Shown here: positions 51,265-61,223 of the stretch, one piece after another
How the letters are laid out: each line of letters starts with the position of its first letter
How positions within the stretch are numbered: the stretch's first letter is position 1
From: Sorghum bicolor
Taxonomy: Eukaryota > Streptophyta > Magnoliopsida > Poales > Poaceae
Assembly (NCBI RefSeq): GCF_000003195.3
Contig: NC_012870.2
Location: 48,123,153-48,187,152 of the forward strand
Length of the DNA: 64,000 nucleotides
Direction: 5' to 3'
Notes under the pieces: model-generated
Seen by the model: only the letters and a program-made list of their open reading frames with translations
Database searches by the model: none
What the model was told of the DNA's origin: nothing
Translations under genes and position numbers: made by a program

Positions 51265-53880
51265 ATGGCTGAGCATCCGGAGATTGATGATTGTGTCACC
51301 ATGGCACAATTCGATGAGATGAAACAAAGCATGGAGACGCTAACAAACAATGTTCAAGCACTCATGAACCGGTTGCAAATTCATCCTCGTGATAATGCAA
51401 ATGGCAGTCACTATGAAGATGAAGATGAAGAAAGCGAAGGAGAAGCTGCTCGTCGTGCAAGGGAACGGCGTAGAGAGCGAGCTGCTGCCAATGCAAGAAG
51501 ACCTCCTTTTCCACGACGTGATCATGGTGGTAGAGGTGCTGGTCATGGACATGGGAGAGGTATTGGATTGGAAGAAAGTGAAACTGAGGAAGAGGATGAA
51601 GAAGAAGAGGATGAACAGCCCCATTATGATGATCGTCGTCACCGAAGAAATCGTAGGCGTAATCAGCACAATGAAGAGAGGTTTGGCAAGTTAAAATTCA
51701 CCATGCCCCAGTTTGAAGGAGGATCTGATCCTGAAGCATATCTTACATGGGAGTTGAAGGTGGATAAAATTTTTCGTGTGCATAATTATTCTGAGAGAAA
51801 GAAGGTTGCCATGGCTGCTCTTGATTTCGATGGGTATGCTCTAATCTGGTGGGAGCAAATGTTGAATGAAAGAGAAGAAGCTGGTCAAGGTGATGTTCGT
51901 TCATGGACTGAAATGAAGAGAGAATTGAGAGCAAGATTTGTCCCCAAACATTATCGCCGTGATTTATTTGACAAGCTACAGAATCTGAAGCAAGGAAGCC
52001 TCAGTGTTGATGAGTATTATAAAGAGATGGAGAAGGCGATGATTAGAGCCAATGTAATTGAAGATGAAGAGCAAACAATTGCAAGATTTATGTCAGGGCT
52101 GCATCGGAATATTCAGCGCATTGTTGAATTTCAGCAATATCGTAATCTTGTTGAATTGGTGCATCAAGCTAGCAAAGCTGAGCGGCAATTGCAGCAGGAC
52201 ATGAAGTCCACTAGAGGAGTATCTTTCAGCACAAAGAGTGCAGCAAGTGGAAGTAAATTTGCACCCAAAGGAAGTGGAAGTAAAGGTACATTTTCCAGCT
52301 CAAACGGTGGTGCACGATCTAGCAACCTTGGTTCTTCTAGTAGCAAAGAGTTGGCTGCTCAAAATGAGAAATTCAAATCAGCAAACTCAGTGGGTTCTTC
52401 CAGCAAGAGTAGTGGAATTCAGTGCTTCAAGTGTGGTGGTCGTGGTCATGTTGCAAGAGAGTGTCCAAACGCTAGAACCATCATTGTGAATGATCAAGGG
52501 GAGTATGAATCTGCTAGTGAGGAAGAACAAGAAGATAGTGGAAGTGAGAGTAATCTTGAGAATGACATCTGTGAATTTGAATCTGGTGCTGCTCTTGTTG
52601 TAACTCAGATTTTGAGTGTACAAATGAGTGATGCTGAAAATGGACAGCGGCACAATCTTTTTCAGACTAGAGCTAAAGTGCAAGATAAGGTTGTCAAAGT
52701 GATCATTGATGGTGGCAATTGCCACAATCTTGCAAGCAAAGAAATGGTTGAAAAGCTTGGGTTGAAGCTGCTGAAACATCCCCATCCATATCATGTGCAA
52801 TGGCTTAATAATTCAGGTTCTATTAAGATTGCACAAAGAGTGAAAGTTCCATTCAAGATTGGTGAATATATTGACACTGTTGAGTGTGATGTGGCGCCTA
52901 TGACAGTATGCCACATGCTGTTGGGAAGACCATGGCAATATGATCGATCGTCTCTACATTGTGGTAGAACCAATCAATACACCATCAAGTGGAAGAACAA
53001 GGAGTTGATTCTTAAACCCATGACACCGCAGCAAATCCTAGCTGAGCACTTGCAAAAGAGCTCCGAAGTGAGGAATGAGAGTGCAAAAGAAAGAGAGAAA
53101 AATAATTTGAGTGCCCTCCACAAATCAGTGAGTGAGAGCCACGAGCCAAACATGAGAGATGACAGAAAAAGAGAGGGAGAGAACTTCGTGATGATAGCCA
53201 CCAAATCTGAAATGAGAGATGTGAGGAAAAACCCAGAACAAGTACTATTTGTACTTGTGTGCAAGGACACATTGCTTTCAGCTAATGACTTAACATCTGT
53301 CCCTAGTGTTGTTGCACGTGTTTTGCAGGACTATGACGATGTTTTTCCAAAGGAAACACCTGCTGGACTTCCCCCTTTGCGTGGTATTGAACATCAAATT
53401 GATCTCATCCCTGGAGCTGCACTTCCAAACCGTCCGGCGTACCGCACCAATCCGGAAGAAACCAAGGAGATTCAAAGGCAAGTACAAGAACTTTTAGATA
53501 AAGGATATGTGCAAGAAAGTTTAAGTCCTTGTGCTGTTCCTGTGATTTTGGTGCCAAAGAAAGATGGTTCTTGGAGGATGTGTGTAGATTGTAGAGCCAT
53601 AAACAACATCACCGTTCGTTATCGTCATCCTATTCCTAGGCTAGATGATATGCTTGATGAATTGAGTGGTTCTATGATGTTTTCTAAAATTGATTTGAGA
53701 AGTGGTTACCATCAAATTAGAATGAAGATTGGAGATGAATGGAAAACTGCTTTTAAAACAAAGTTTGGGCTGTATGAATGGTTAGTTATGCCTTTTGGTT
53801 TGACCAATGCCCCTAGCACGTTCATGAGATTGATGAACCATGTCTTGCGAGCATTCATTGGAAAGTTTGTTGTTGTTTAG
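51265..53880 (+). CDS. gag-pol: CRM gag-protease-RT, ended by a stop in the RT active site
   Basis: The ATG at 51,265 gives 871 codons. An acidic then Arg-rich N terminus leads to the gag domain (FTMPQFEGGSDPEAYLTWEL near 150). Zinc knuckle CFKCGGRGHVAREC near 387. CRM-type protease VIIDGGNCHNLAS near 478. RT: MCVDCRAINNITVRYRHPIP near 772 and [16 protein letters not shown]. The TAG at 53,878-53,880 replaces the Tyr just before FDDILIYS. The frame is otherwise open and continues in phase at 53,881. RT would be truncated before its catalytic Asp pair. Confidence 0.95.
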   Translation: MAEHPEIDDCVTMAQFDEMKQSMETLTNNVQALMNRLQIHPRDNANGSHYEDEDEESEGEAARRARERRRERAAANARRPPFPRRDHGGRGAGHGHGRGIGLEESETEEEDEEEEDEQPHYDDRRHRRNRRRNQHNEERFGKLKFTMPQFEGGSDPEAYLTWELKVDKIFRVHNYSERKKVAMAALDFDGYALIWWEQMLNEREEAGQGDVRSWTEMKRELRARFVPKHYRRDLFDKLQNLKQGSLSVDEYYKEMEKAMIRANVIEDEEQTIARFMSGLHRNIQRIVEFQQYRNLVELVHQASKAERQLQQDMKSTRGVSFSTKSAASGSKFAPKGSGSKGTFSSSNGGARSSNLGSSSSKELAAQNEKFKSANSVGSSSKSSGIQCFKCGGRGHVARECPNARTIIVNDQGEYESASEEEQEDSGSESNLENDICEFESGAALVVTQILSVQMSDAENGQRHNLFQTRAKVQDKVVKVIIDGGNCHNLASKEMVEKLGLKLLKHPHPYHVQWLNNSGSIKIAQRVKVPFKIGEYIDTVECDVAPMTVCHMLLGRPWQYDRSSLHCGRTNQYTIKWKNKELILKPMTPQQILAEHLQKSSEVRNESAKEREKNNLSALHKSVSESHEPNMRDDRKREGENFVMIATKSEMRDVRKNPEQVLFVLVCKDTLLSANDLTSVPSVVARVLQDYDDVFPKETPAGLPPLRGIEHQIDLIPGAALPNRPAYRTNPEETKEIQRQVQELLDKGYVQESLSPCAVPVILVPKKDGSWRMCVDCRAINNITVRYRHPIPRLDDMLDELSGSMMFSKIDLRSGYHQIRMKIGDEWKTAFKTKFGLYEWLVMPFGLTNAPSTFMRLMNHVLRAFIGKFVVV

Positions 53881-55182
53881 TTTGATGATATTCTAATTTA
53901 CAGCAAGACATTGGAGGAACATGTTGATCATATTAAGCAAGTTTTGGATGTGCTAAGAAAAGAAAAATTATTTGCTAACCTTGAGAAGTGCACATTTTGT
54001 ACAGATCAGGTTGTGTTTCTTGGTTTTGTTGTTTCAGGTTCAGGAATTCAGGTTGATGTATCAAAGGTGAAAGCAATCAAGGATTGGCCAACTCCTGAAA
54101 ATGTGAGTCAGGTGAGAAGTTTTCATGGACTTGCTGGTTTTTACAGGAGATTTGTGAGAGATTTCAGCACAGCCTTGATAAAGAAGAACCTGAAGGAGTG
54201 GGAAGAGTGCTTGCCACATGTGGAATTCGCTTACAATAGGGCAGTACATTCTACAACTAATATGTGTCCTTTTGAAGTTGTGTATGGATTCAAACCCCTT
54301 GCTCCGATCGATTTGTTGCCTCTACCATTGCAGGAAAGGATTAACATGGAAGCTTCCAAGCATGCATCATATGTCAAGAAGATTCATGAGAAGACCAAAG
54401 AAGCAATCGAAAGAAGGTCCAAGTACTATGCTGATTGGGCAAACAAGCATCGCAAGAAGGTGATATTTGAGCCCGGAGATTTAGTGTGGGTACATCTTCG
54501 CAAAGACCGCTATCCTGAGAAGCGTAAATCCAAGTTGATGCCACGGGGAGATGGTCCATTCAGAGTGCTGTCCAGGATCAATTATAATGCCTACAAGATT
54601 GAGCTTCCTGAAGATTATGGTGTTAGCACAACCTTCAATGTTGCTGACTTGACACCATTCTTCAGATTAGAAGAATCAGAGTCGAGGTCGACTCCTTTTC
54701 AAGAGGGGGAGGATGATGAGGACATCCCAACCAAGCATGCTCCCTATAATTCCATGCCAACCTCTACACCGACTACGCCGGCACCAGCCCAAGCCATTGA
54801 TGGAGCAATTACACGTAGCCGAGCCAAGAAGCTACAACAAGAGGTGAACGCGCTACTTTGTGAGAGTTCTATTAATGTTAATGAGAATATTATACTACCT
54901 AAGTGTTCTACTTTGGTTATGCTTAGGTATACACATGAGGAGGGAGGTGACCTGGATCGCAAGGATTGGAACAACACGGTGCAGAACGGACCAGTTGAAA
55001 GAAGGGCAGATCGGACCAGTGCGGTGCAGAACGGACCAGTTGAAAGAAAAGATCATAACTTTCAATTTCTAGATCCTATGAAGGCCCATGAGCACTTGTT
55101 GGAAAGCTCTTTGAGTCTACTTTCCAATGAATCAAGTGGCGACCAGTTTGGATACACCATATTACCTGCAGACCAGAATTAG
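53881..55182 (+). CDS. pol: CRM pol remainder, RNase H and integrase core deleted, ends in the 3' LTR
   Basis: Same frame as the preceding segment. FDDILIYSKT is followed by the RT thumb (GLAGFYRRFVRDFST near 54,130-54,172). The sequence then jumps directly to LIKKNLKEWEECLPHVEFAY, so RNase H, the integrase zinc finger and all three catalytic acidic residues are missing. The deletion kept the frame. The C-terminal domain (DLVWVHLRKDRYPEKRKSKL; GDGPFRVLSRI) is intact. The final 156 or so residues, from 54,714, are encoded by the LTR itself, as known for CRM, where this tail is linked to centromere targeting. Confidence 0.93.
   Translation, partial: FDDILIYSKTLEEHVDHIKQVLDVLRKEKLFANLEKCTFCTDQVVFLGFVVSGSGIQVDVSKVKAIKDWPTPENVSQVRSFHGLAGFYRRFVRDFSTALIKKNLKEWEECLPHVEFAYNRAVHSTTNMCPFEVVYGFKPLAPIDLLPLPLQERINMEASKHASYVKKIHEKTKEAIERRSKYYADWANKHRKKVIFEPGDLVWVHLRKDRYPEKRKSKLMPRGDGPFRVLSRINYNAYKIELPEDYGVSTTFNVADLTPFFRLEESESRSTPFQEGEDDEDIPTKHAPYNSMPTSTPTTPAPAQAIDGAITRSRAKKLQQEVNALLCESSINVNENIILPKCSTLVMLRYTHEEGGDLDRKDWNNTVQNGPVERRADRTSAVQNGPVERKDHNFQFLDPMKAHEHLLESSLSLLSNESSGDQFGYTILPADQN
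54701..54713 (+). other. Polypurine tract of the CRM element
   Basis: aagagggggagga just before TGATGAGG; it lies inside the coding frame (Glu/Gly codons). Confidence 0.88.
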
Positions 55183-55885
55183 TACAGATTGCTCAGAAGG
55201 TCAACAGTCTGTCGTGATAGAATGTTGGTACAACTTGCCAAGTAAAACTGTACCAATCTACAGCGTTTCGTGGTGCATGGAATATATTGATGGAAAGCTC
55301 TCGGAGTCTAGTTTCACACCGAAGAAACGGATCATCATTTGGACTTCCCAATAAAAAGTTATGGTCAGTTTTTCGGAAACTGCTCTGGAGGCCAACAGTC
55401 ACGCGAAGTCACTTCGGGAATCCATTTCGAGGGGACCTTTCACATTGCCTTCCCTCAGAAACTCTATTTCGTTTTCATACCTATCTAGCAGGGCTGTTGC
55501 TAGTATAAATACCCCCTAAGACTCATTGTAATCCAAGACTTATGATATTGAGAATACAAACCACTTTGTTCAGCTGTGTGCTAACAAATTCAGAGAGAGA
55601 TCTCTACCCCTTTGCTCTTGTGTTTTCCTTCGCGGATATTACAGAAGCGGCCGCGTCATCGGCACCCAATTCGTGCTCATGATCCTCGAGTTCAGGTTGC
55701 GTAGGTTGGTTCTTTGAGAGTGTGGTTGGGCGAATCCTTGGTTCAGGCTGCCGTATAGAGACGGTGGTTGGCTCCTTGTGCGTGTCGTCAGGTTGCACTA
55801 GTTATCCTCGCTGCTTGCAGCAAGTTATCGGCTGATCTTCAGCTAGTTATCCTACGTCGTGAAGATCGGGACAACGACCTCACCA
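54714..55885 (+). repeat. CRM 3' LTR
   Basis: TGATGAGGAC...CTCACCA, same length as the 5' LTR. It begins in frame with pol (see 53,881-55,182), and the stop is at 55,180-55,182. Confidence 0.95.
55504..55510 (+). promoter_or_regulatory. TATA box of the CRM 3' LTR
   Basis: tataaat; from here the CRM 3' LTR could in principle drive transcription into the downstream Athila A2 gag-pol, which has lost direct access to its own leader. Confidence 0.55.
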
Positions 55886-55975
55886 GTTCTACCTCTAGTT
55901 CATCTAGATCTAGTTCTAGTTCATCTAGTTCTAGTTCTAGTTCCTCTAGTTATAGTTCTAGTTAGTTCTAGTTGT
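55886..55975 (+). repeat. Degenerate CTAGTT / TTCTAGTT repeats
   Basis: ctagttcatctagatctag and relatives, about 12 units, also at 62,971-63,078 in the 3' LTR. The CRM element inserted in the left part of this array. Confidence 0.8.
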
Positions 55976-56638
55976 AATCTAGAAAATAGGAAGAGAGAAG
56001 AGGAGAGCGGAGGTGGAGGAGCCGGATCTGTCGGATCTTCCTCAACATTGTACTTTTGCAGCAACTGGTTCGTTCTTCATCGTTCTCCAAGTTCTTCAGT
56101 TCATAATCCTGAGTTCTTTAATTACTTTTATTTACATTCAAGTTATTTATTGGATTCCCGCTTGCATCAAGTGCTCTAATCTTTGCAACATTAGAGTAGT
56201 AATTAATAGATTAGACGTGGTGTTTAGTCTTGCAATTACCTGGAATTGCACCCAATCCTGCGGATTGTTGTGGTAGCCCTAGGGTAGTGACAGCCCTAAC
56301 GGTCGACGTATTCCACCTCGTTTGGATCGGTGTTTGTAGGACCGTAGTCAGAGCTTCCTAGCCCCCTTCTCATCTCTTTCTGTGGTTAGTGTTCTGATGT
56401 CCCGAAATAGATAAACTTGAAGTAATTCTTGATTCTTAGATCAACTAGAGAACTCTCAGGAAACTTCCTCTCTTCCCACCAAAAATAATTATATAGTTAT
56501 CCTTAGGCGATCTTGGATCTTAATTAGTACACTCACGTTCTCTGTGGAAAATCGATACTCTGGAATACTCCCGGGTGAAAGCTACATCGGTATCCGTGCG
56601 CTTGCGGATTTTTCTGTTTGCGTTTAAAATACCCAACA
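55891..56638 (+). repeat. Athila A2 5' LTR, second part
   Basis: It resumes after the GTTCT duplication with the CTAGTT-rich block and ends aaatacccaaca. About 98% identical to 62,995-63,739. Confidence 0.95.
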
Positions 56639-56645
56639 AGCTTTC

Positions 56646-56663
56646 TGGCGCCGTTGCCGGGGA
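56646..56663 (+). other. Primer-binding site of Athila A2, tRNA-Asp
   Basis: TGGCGCCGTTGCCGGGGA is a full match to the 3' end of plant tRNA-Asp (GTC), starting eight bases after the LTR. Confidence 0.92.
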
Positions 56664-56756
56664 ACGGTAGCTGTGCTAGTTTCGAACCAAGTCGTCCGTG
56701 TATCCTTTTTCTTTTCTTTTTTTACCACACTCACCTTACCATTTTCACCACACCAC

Positions 56757-59700
56757 ATGAATTTCACTCCTATCTATAAATTCTTTGCTCCAAAGGGCGA
56801 GTTATTAGAGCCACCACCATCATCACATCCAATTCTTACAGATGGCTACGACCTCGGCCCTGATCTAATAGCCATGATTGAGGAGCAATCCTTCTCTGGG
56901 CAAGTAGATGAAGATCCATACACCCACCTTAGAGAATTCGAGCAGTTGTGCTCTTGCCGATCTATTTCCGGCATGACACAAGACACCCTTAAATGGAAAT
57001 TATTTCCGTTCTCCCTTTTGGGAAGAGCAAAAAAGTGGTATGCTCATTCTGTAGGAGGCGTTAATGGAAGTTGGGATGAACTTCGGAGCAACTTTTGTCT
57101 CGCTTTCTTCCCACTCTTTCGAATCGCTGACCTTAGGATCGAAATTCTTACATTCAAACAAAGAGAGAAGGAAACTTTAGGAGCAGCTTGGGCTAGGTTC
57201 ACAAGCCTTACCAATTCCGGTCCAAACCTTTCCCTGCCTGACCATGTACTGTACTACCACTTTTATCGTGGTCTAAACAAGGAAGCTGCTCTTCACCTCG
57301 ACATTGCTTCAGGAGGCTCATTCACACACAAACTCACAAATGAGGGGAGAGCCATCCTAGAAAGAATCCTTGAAAATACCCCTTACACAGGCATTTATGA
57401 TGAGTTTCCTGAAGAAGAAAAAGAAGTCGAGCCTGATGCTAAACCAAAAGGTGAGAAACTTGCAACCGAGTTAGAAATTCCACCTGACCCACCTATTAAT
57501 TTGGTTGTAGAGAAACCTCTTGATAAGGGAATGCAAAACCAACTAAAGGATGATGAACCACCACCTTTAGAGCATCCCTTTGAATTCGAGGAAGATCTTT
57601 TTGAAGATTATGGAAACACCTCGAATTTTCCTATCCAAACACGACCTCTAGTAAGGACCACTCAATCTGTTCTAAGAGTAGAATCTGTTGACATAGAACA
57701 CATCAAAAGCGTTTCGGCTATTCTGAGTTATGAATGGCTAACAGAAGCTGAGCTGTCTCCTGAGGTAGCTCGAATCATCACTCCCTCAACCATTCTTCTG
57801 TGCCAAATTAGAGGGTCCCCTAGGATGGTGCACTACTTTCCATATGTTGGGATAAATGTTATTTCCAAGGAGTTAGCTGGCACTCTTTATCCCAACGAGT
57901 CCATAACCCCATCTCAAAAACTTTTACAAAGTCCATCTAGATTAATTCTAGAAAGCCATGGGGTATTAAGGGCAGTTCCTGTTAGAATCAAGGACTCTGG
58001 AATATGTCTAGATTTTTACATTTTTGACATACCAGAGATTCCTCTCTTGATTGGTAGACCAATCATAAAACTTCTACATGAACAACCACAACAAGGTCAT
58101 TTAGACTTCAAGGTTGGGAATTCCACTATTGTTGTTCCTCTTGTTAGATCAATTAACACGATAGTGGAACCCAAACTTGACCCAGATCCTATTGAGGAGG
58201 TCTTAATGGTGACTCAAGAGGAGATGACCCAACCATTCTTTAATCATGAACACTTTGTTCAAGAAGAAGAAGAGTTGGTAGAACCCGTTGAGCTAGACAA
58301 AAATGAACTACCTTCACCTCCTTCGATAGAATTAAAACCTCTTCCTTCTGGCCTTAGATATGTCTTTTTGCACAACAACTCAAAAACTCCAGTAATTATC
58401 AGTGACAAGCTTTCCGATTATGATACACAACAACTTGTCACTGTTCTTGAAAGACATAGATCAGCATTTGGCTACTCTCTCGAGGATCTCACGGGCATTA
58501 GTCCCATTCTCTGCACTCATCGTATCCCTATTGATCCCAATTCTACACCTTCAAGGGAACCACAACGGAGACTTAACAATGCTATGCGAGAGGTTGTTAA
58601 GAAAGAGGTCCTCAAACTCTATCGTGCTGGGATTATTTATCCTGTGCCACATAGTGAGTGGGTTAGCCCTGTCCAAGTAGTGCCAAAGAAAGGAGGAATG
58701 ACGGTCGTTAGGAATGAGAAGAATGAACTCATCCCTCAACGAATTGTCACTGGGTGGCGTATGTGTATTGACTATCGAAAACTCAATAAGGCTACAAAGA
58801 AAGATCACTTTCCGTTACCCTTCATTGATGAAATGTTGGAACGGCTTGCAAACCACTCTTTCTTTTGTTTCCTTGATGGTTATTCTAGATATCACCAAAT
58901 CCCAATCCACCCAGATGACCAAGAAAAGACTACCTTTACATGCCCATATGGAACTTATGCATACCGACAAATGTCGTTCGGATTGTGCAATGCTCCAGCT
59001 TCTTTCCAACGGTGCATGATGTCTATTTTCTCGGACATGATTGAGAAGATCATGGAGGTTTTCATGGATGATTTTACCGTCTATGGCAAAACCTTCGATC
59101 ATTGTTTGGAGAATTTAGATAGAGTCTTGCAGCGATGTGAAGAAAAGCACTTAATCCTGAACTGGGAGAAATGTCATTTTATGATTCAGGAAGGAATAGT
59201 GCTAGGACATAAAGTGTCCGAACGTGGTATAGAGGTGGACAAAGCAAAGATTGAAGTTATTGAAAAACTTCCACCTCCCACGAATGTGAAAGGAATCCGT
59301 AGCTTTTTGGGACATGCAGGGTTTTATAGACGCTTTATCAAGAATTTCTCTCAAATTGCTAGACCCCTAACTAATCTCCTAGCTAAGGATGCACCTTTCA
59401 TCTTTAGTGATGAGTGTCATGAATCTTTTCAAACTCTTAAGAAAGCACTCATCTCAGCCCCAATTATCCAACCACCTGATTGGAATATTCCTTTTGAGAT
59501 CATGTGTGATGCTAGCGATTTTGCGGTTGGTGCCGTTTTAGGACAAACCAAGGATAAAAAGCATTATGCCATATCCTACGCTAGCAAAACCTTGTCTGGA
59601 CCACAGCTCAATTACACTACAACTGAAAAAGAGCTTTTGGCTGTTGTCTTTGCTATAGACAAGTTTAGATCTTACTTAGTGGGGGCGAAGATAATCATCT

Positions 59701-61223
59701 ATTCAGACCATGCTACTCTCAAGTACCTCCTCACTAAGAAAGATGCTAAGCCTCGTCTAATTCGGTGGATTCTTCTACTCCAAGACTTTGACATAGAAAT
59801 CCGAGATAGGAAGGGAGTTGAGAATTCTGTAGCCGACCACTTGTCTAGGCTTCAATATAAGGAAACACATGATGAGCTTCCCATAAATGACTACCTAAGG
59901 GATGACACCCTACTTAAGATAACACATGCAGATCCATGGTACGCAGACATCGTAAATTTTATAGTAAAAGGCTATGTCCCACCTGGTGCAAACAAAAGGA
60001 AGTTGCTTCACAATAGTCGTTTCCACCTTTGGGATGAGCCATATCTTTTCCGAGTCTGCGCTGATGGACTCTTGAGAAGGTGTGTTCCTATGGTTGAGGC
60101 TACTCAAATTATGGAAAGATGCCATGCCTCGCCATATGGAGGACACTATGGAGCATTCCGGACACATGCTAAAATTTGGCAAAGTGGCTTTTTCTGGCCA
60201 ACGATGTATGAAGACACAAAGGACTTTGTCAGGAGATGCCACCAATGTCAAAAACATGGGAATATCAACTCACGAAATGAAATGCCTCTCACAAATAATC
60301 TTCAAGTAGAACTTTTCAATGTATGGGGCATTGATTTCATGGGGCCATTCCCTATGTCTGGGAATTGCGAGTATATCTTAGTAGCTGTGGACTACGTGTC
60401 CAAATGGGTAGAAGCCTTACCTTGTCGATCAGCTGATTCAAAACATGCCAAGAGAATGTTCCATGAAGTAATCTTTCCTCGCTTTGGTATACCCCGGATA
60501 GTCATAAGCGATGGAGGTTCCCACTTCATCGACAAAATCTTCCGGAAGTACCTAGCCGATCATGGAGTTCGACACAACGTCGCAACACCATACCATCCTC
60601 AGACTAGCGGTCAAGCCGAAACATCTAACAAACAAATCAAAAATATTTTACAAAAGACTGTAGATGAGATGGGTAAGGGGTGGAAGGACAAACTTCCTGA
60701 TGCACTTTGGGCATATAGAACTGCATTGAAAACACCCATAGGCATGTCACCTTATCAACTTGTATATGGAAAAACTTGTCACTTGCCTGTGGAAGTAGAG
60801 TTTAAGGCTCATTGGGCACTCAAGAAATGGAACATGGATCTCCACCTCGCTAGCGAGAATCGTCTGATGCAACTATCTGAGCTAGAAGAATGGAGAGAGA
60901 AAGCCTACCACAATTCAAGGATCTATAAAGAGAGAACAAAGCGATGGCATGATAAGAGAATCAAGCACAAGGAGTTTAAGCCTGGAGATAAGGTTCTACT
61001 ATTCAATTCAAGAGTTAAGCTCTTTGGGCATGGTAAGCTACGAAGTAAGTGGGATGGACCATATAAGGTTATTGACACTTCAACTCATGGAGCCATTACC
61101 ATCCAAGATGACATAGGTAACACTTTTAAGGTAAATGGTCAACGCTTGAAAATCTGTCTTGAGCCACAAAACAACCTGGTAGAGGAACTTGATGTGATTG
61201 AGTTTATAGAATTCTCATATTAA
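56757..61223 (+). CDS. gag-pol: Athila A2 gag-pol polyprotein, 1488 aa, uninterrupted
   Basis: I take the ATG at 56,757 ([14 protein letters not shown]), because the frame upstream has only a GTG near the primer site. gag: [13 protein letters not shown] near 53 and [16 protein letters not shown] near 80; no zinc knuckle is visible. A protease-fold-like stretch at about 358-435 ([20 protein letters not shown]) lacks D-[ST]-[23 protein letters not shown] near 669 and MDDFTVYG near 770. RNase [14 protein letters not shown] near 917 and [11 protein letters not shown] near 982. Integrase: H/H/CHQC zinc finger about 1122-1168; D in [10 protein letters not shown] in ISDGGSHF and E in [11 protein letters not shown] with exactly 35 residues between the last two. 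The end is [11 protein letters not shown]. No frameshift seen. Confidence 0.95.
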   Translation: MNFTPIYKFFAPKGELLEPPPSSHPILTDGYDLGPDLIAMIEEQSFSGQVDEDPYTHLREFEQLCSCRSISGMTQDTLKWKLFPFSLLGRAKKWYAHSVGGVNGSWDELRSNFCLAFFPLFRIADLRIEILTFKQREKETLGAAWARFTSLTNSGPNLSLPDHVLYYHFYRGLNKEAALHLDIASGGSFTHKLTNEGRAILERILENTPYTGIYDEFPEEEKEVEPDAKPKGEKLATELEIPPDPPINLVVEKPLDKGMQNQLKDDEPPPLEHPFEFEEDLFEDYGNTSNFPIQTRPLVRTTQSVLRVESVDIEHIKSVSAILSYEWLTEAELSPEVARIITPSTILLCQIRGSPRMVHYFPYVGINVISKELAGTLYPNESITPSQKLLQSPSRLILESHGVLRAVPVRIKDSGICLDFYIFDIPEIPLLIGRPIIKLLHEQPQQGHLDFKVGNSTIVVPLVRSINTIVEPKLDPDPIEEVLMVTQEEMTQPFFNHEHFVQEEEELVEPVELDKNELPSPPSIELKPLPSGLRYVFLHNNSKTPVIISDKLSDYDTQQLVTVLERHRSAFGYSLEDLTGISPILCTHRIPIDPNSTPSREPQRRLNNAMREVVKKEVLKLYRAGIIYPVPHSEWVSPVQVVPKKGGMTVVRNEKNELIPQRIVTGWRMCIDYRKLNKATKKDHFPLPFIDEMLERLANHSFFCFLDGYSRYHQIPIHPDDQEKTTFTCPYGTYAYRQMSFGLCNAPASFQRCMMSIFSDMIEKIMEVFMDDFTVYGKTFDHCLENLDRVLQRCEEKHLILNWEKCHFMIQEGIVLGHKVSERGIEVDKAKIEVIEKLPPPTNVKGIRSFLGHAGFYRRFIKNFSQIARPLTNLLAKDAPFIFSDECHESFQTLKKALISAPIIQPPDWNIPFEIMCDASDFAVGAVLGQTKDKKHYAISYASKTLSGPQLNYTTTEKELLAVVFAIDKFRSYLVGAKIIIYSDHATLKYLLTKKDAKPRLIRWILLLQDFDIEIRDRKGVENSVADHLSRLQYKETHDELPINDYLRDDTLLKITHADPWYADIVNFIVKGYVPPGANKRKLLHNSRFHLWDEPYLFRVCADGLLRRCVPMVEATQIMERCHASPYGGHYGAFRTHAKIWQSGFFWPTMYEDTKDFVRRCHQCQKHGNINSRNEMPLTNNLQVELFNVWGIDFMGPFPMSGNCEYILVAVDYVSKWVEALPCRSADSKHAKRMFHEVIFPRFGIPRIVISDGGSHFIDKIFRKYLADHGVRHNVATPYHPQTSGQAETSNKQIKNILQKTVDEMGKGWKDKLPDALWAYRTALKTPIGMSPYQLVYGKTCHLPVEVEFKAHWALKKWNMDLHLASENRLMQLSELEEWREKAYHNSRIYKERTKRWHDKRIKHKEFKPGDKVLLFNSRVKLFGHGKLRSKWDGPYKVIDTSTHGAITIQDDIGNTFKVNGQRLKICLEPQNNLVEELDVIEFIEFSY

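Larger units (their letters stand above)
49231..55885 (+). mobile_element. CRM-type centromeric retrotransposon, internally deleted, TSD GTTCT
   Basis: LTRs at 49,231-50,402 and 54,714-55,885 are both 1172 bp with about 21 differences (1.8%). TSD GTTCT at 49,226-49,230 and 55,886-55,890; the uninterrupted Athila 3' LTR (62,990) shows the empty site. It starts T(G)ATGAGGACATCC, like grass centromeric retrotransposons, and has an initiator tRNA-Met primer site. The coding frame runs into the 3' LTR, a hallmark of CRM. An in-frame deletion and a stop make it non-autonomous. Confidence 0.93.

Noticed and set aside
51340..51669. Long ORFs opposite the CRM and Sirevirus coding regions (for example 52,387-52,800, 42,589-42,843)
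   Set aside because: Antisense shadows of the biased codons in real gag-pol frames.
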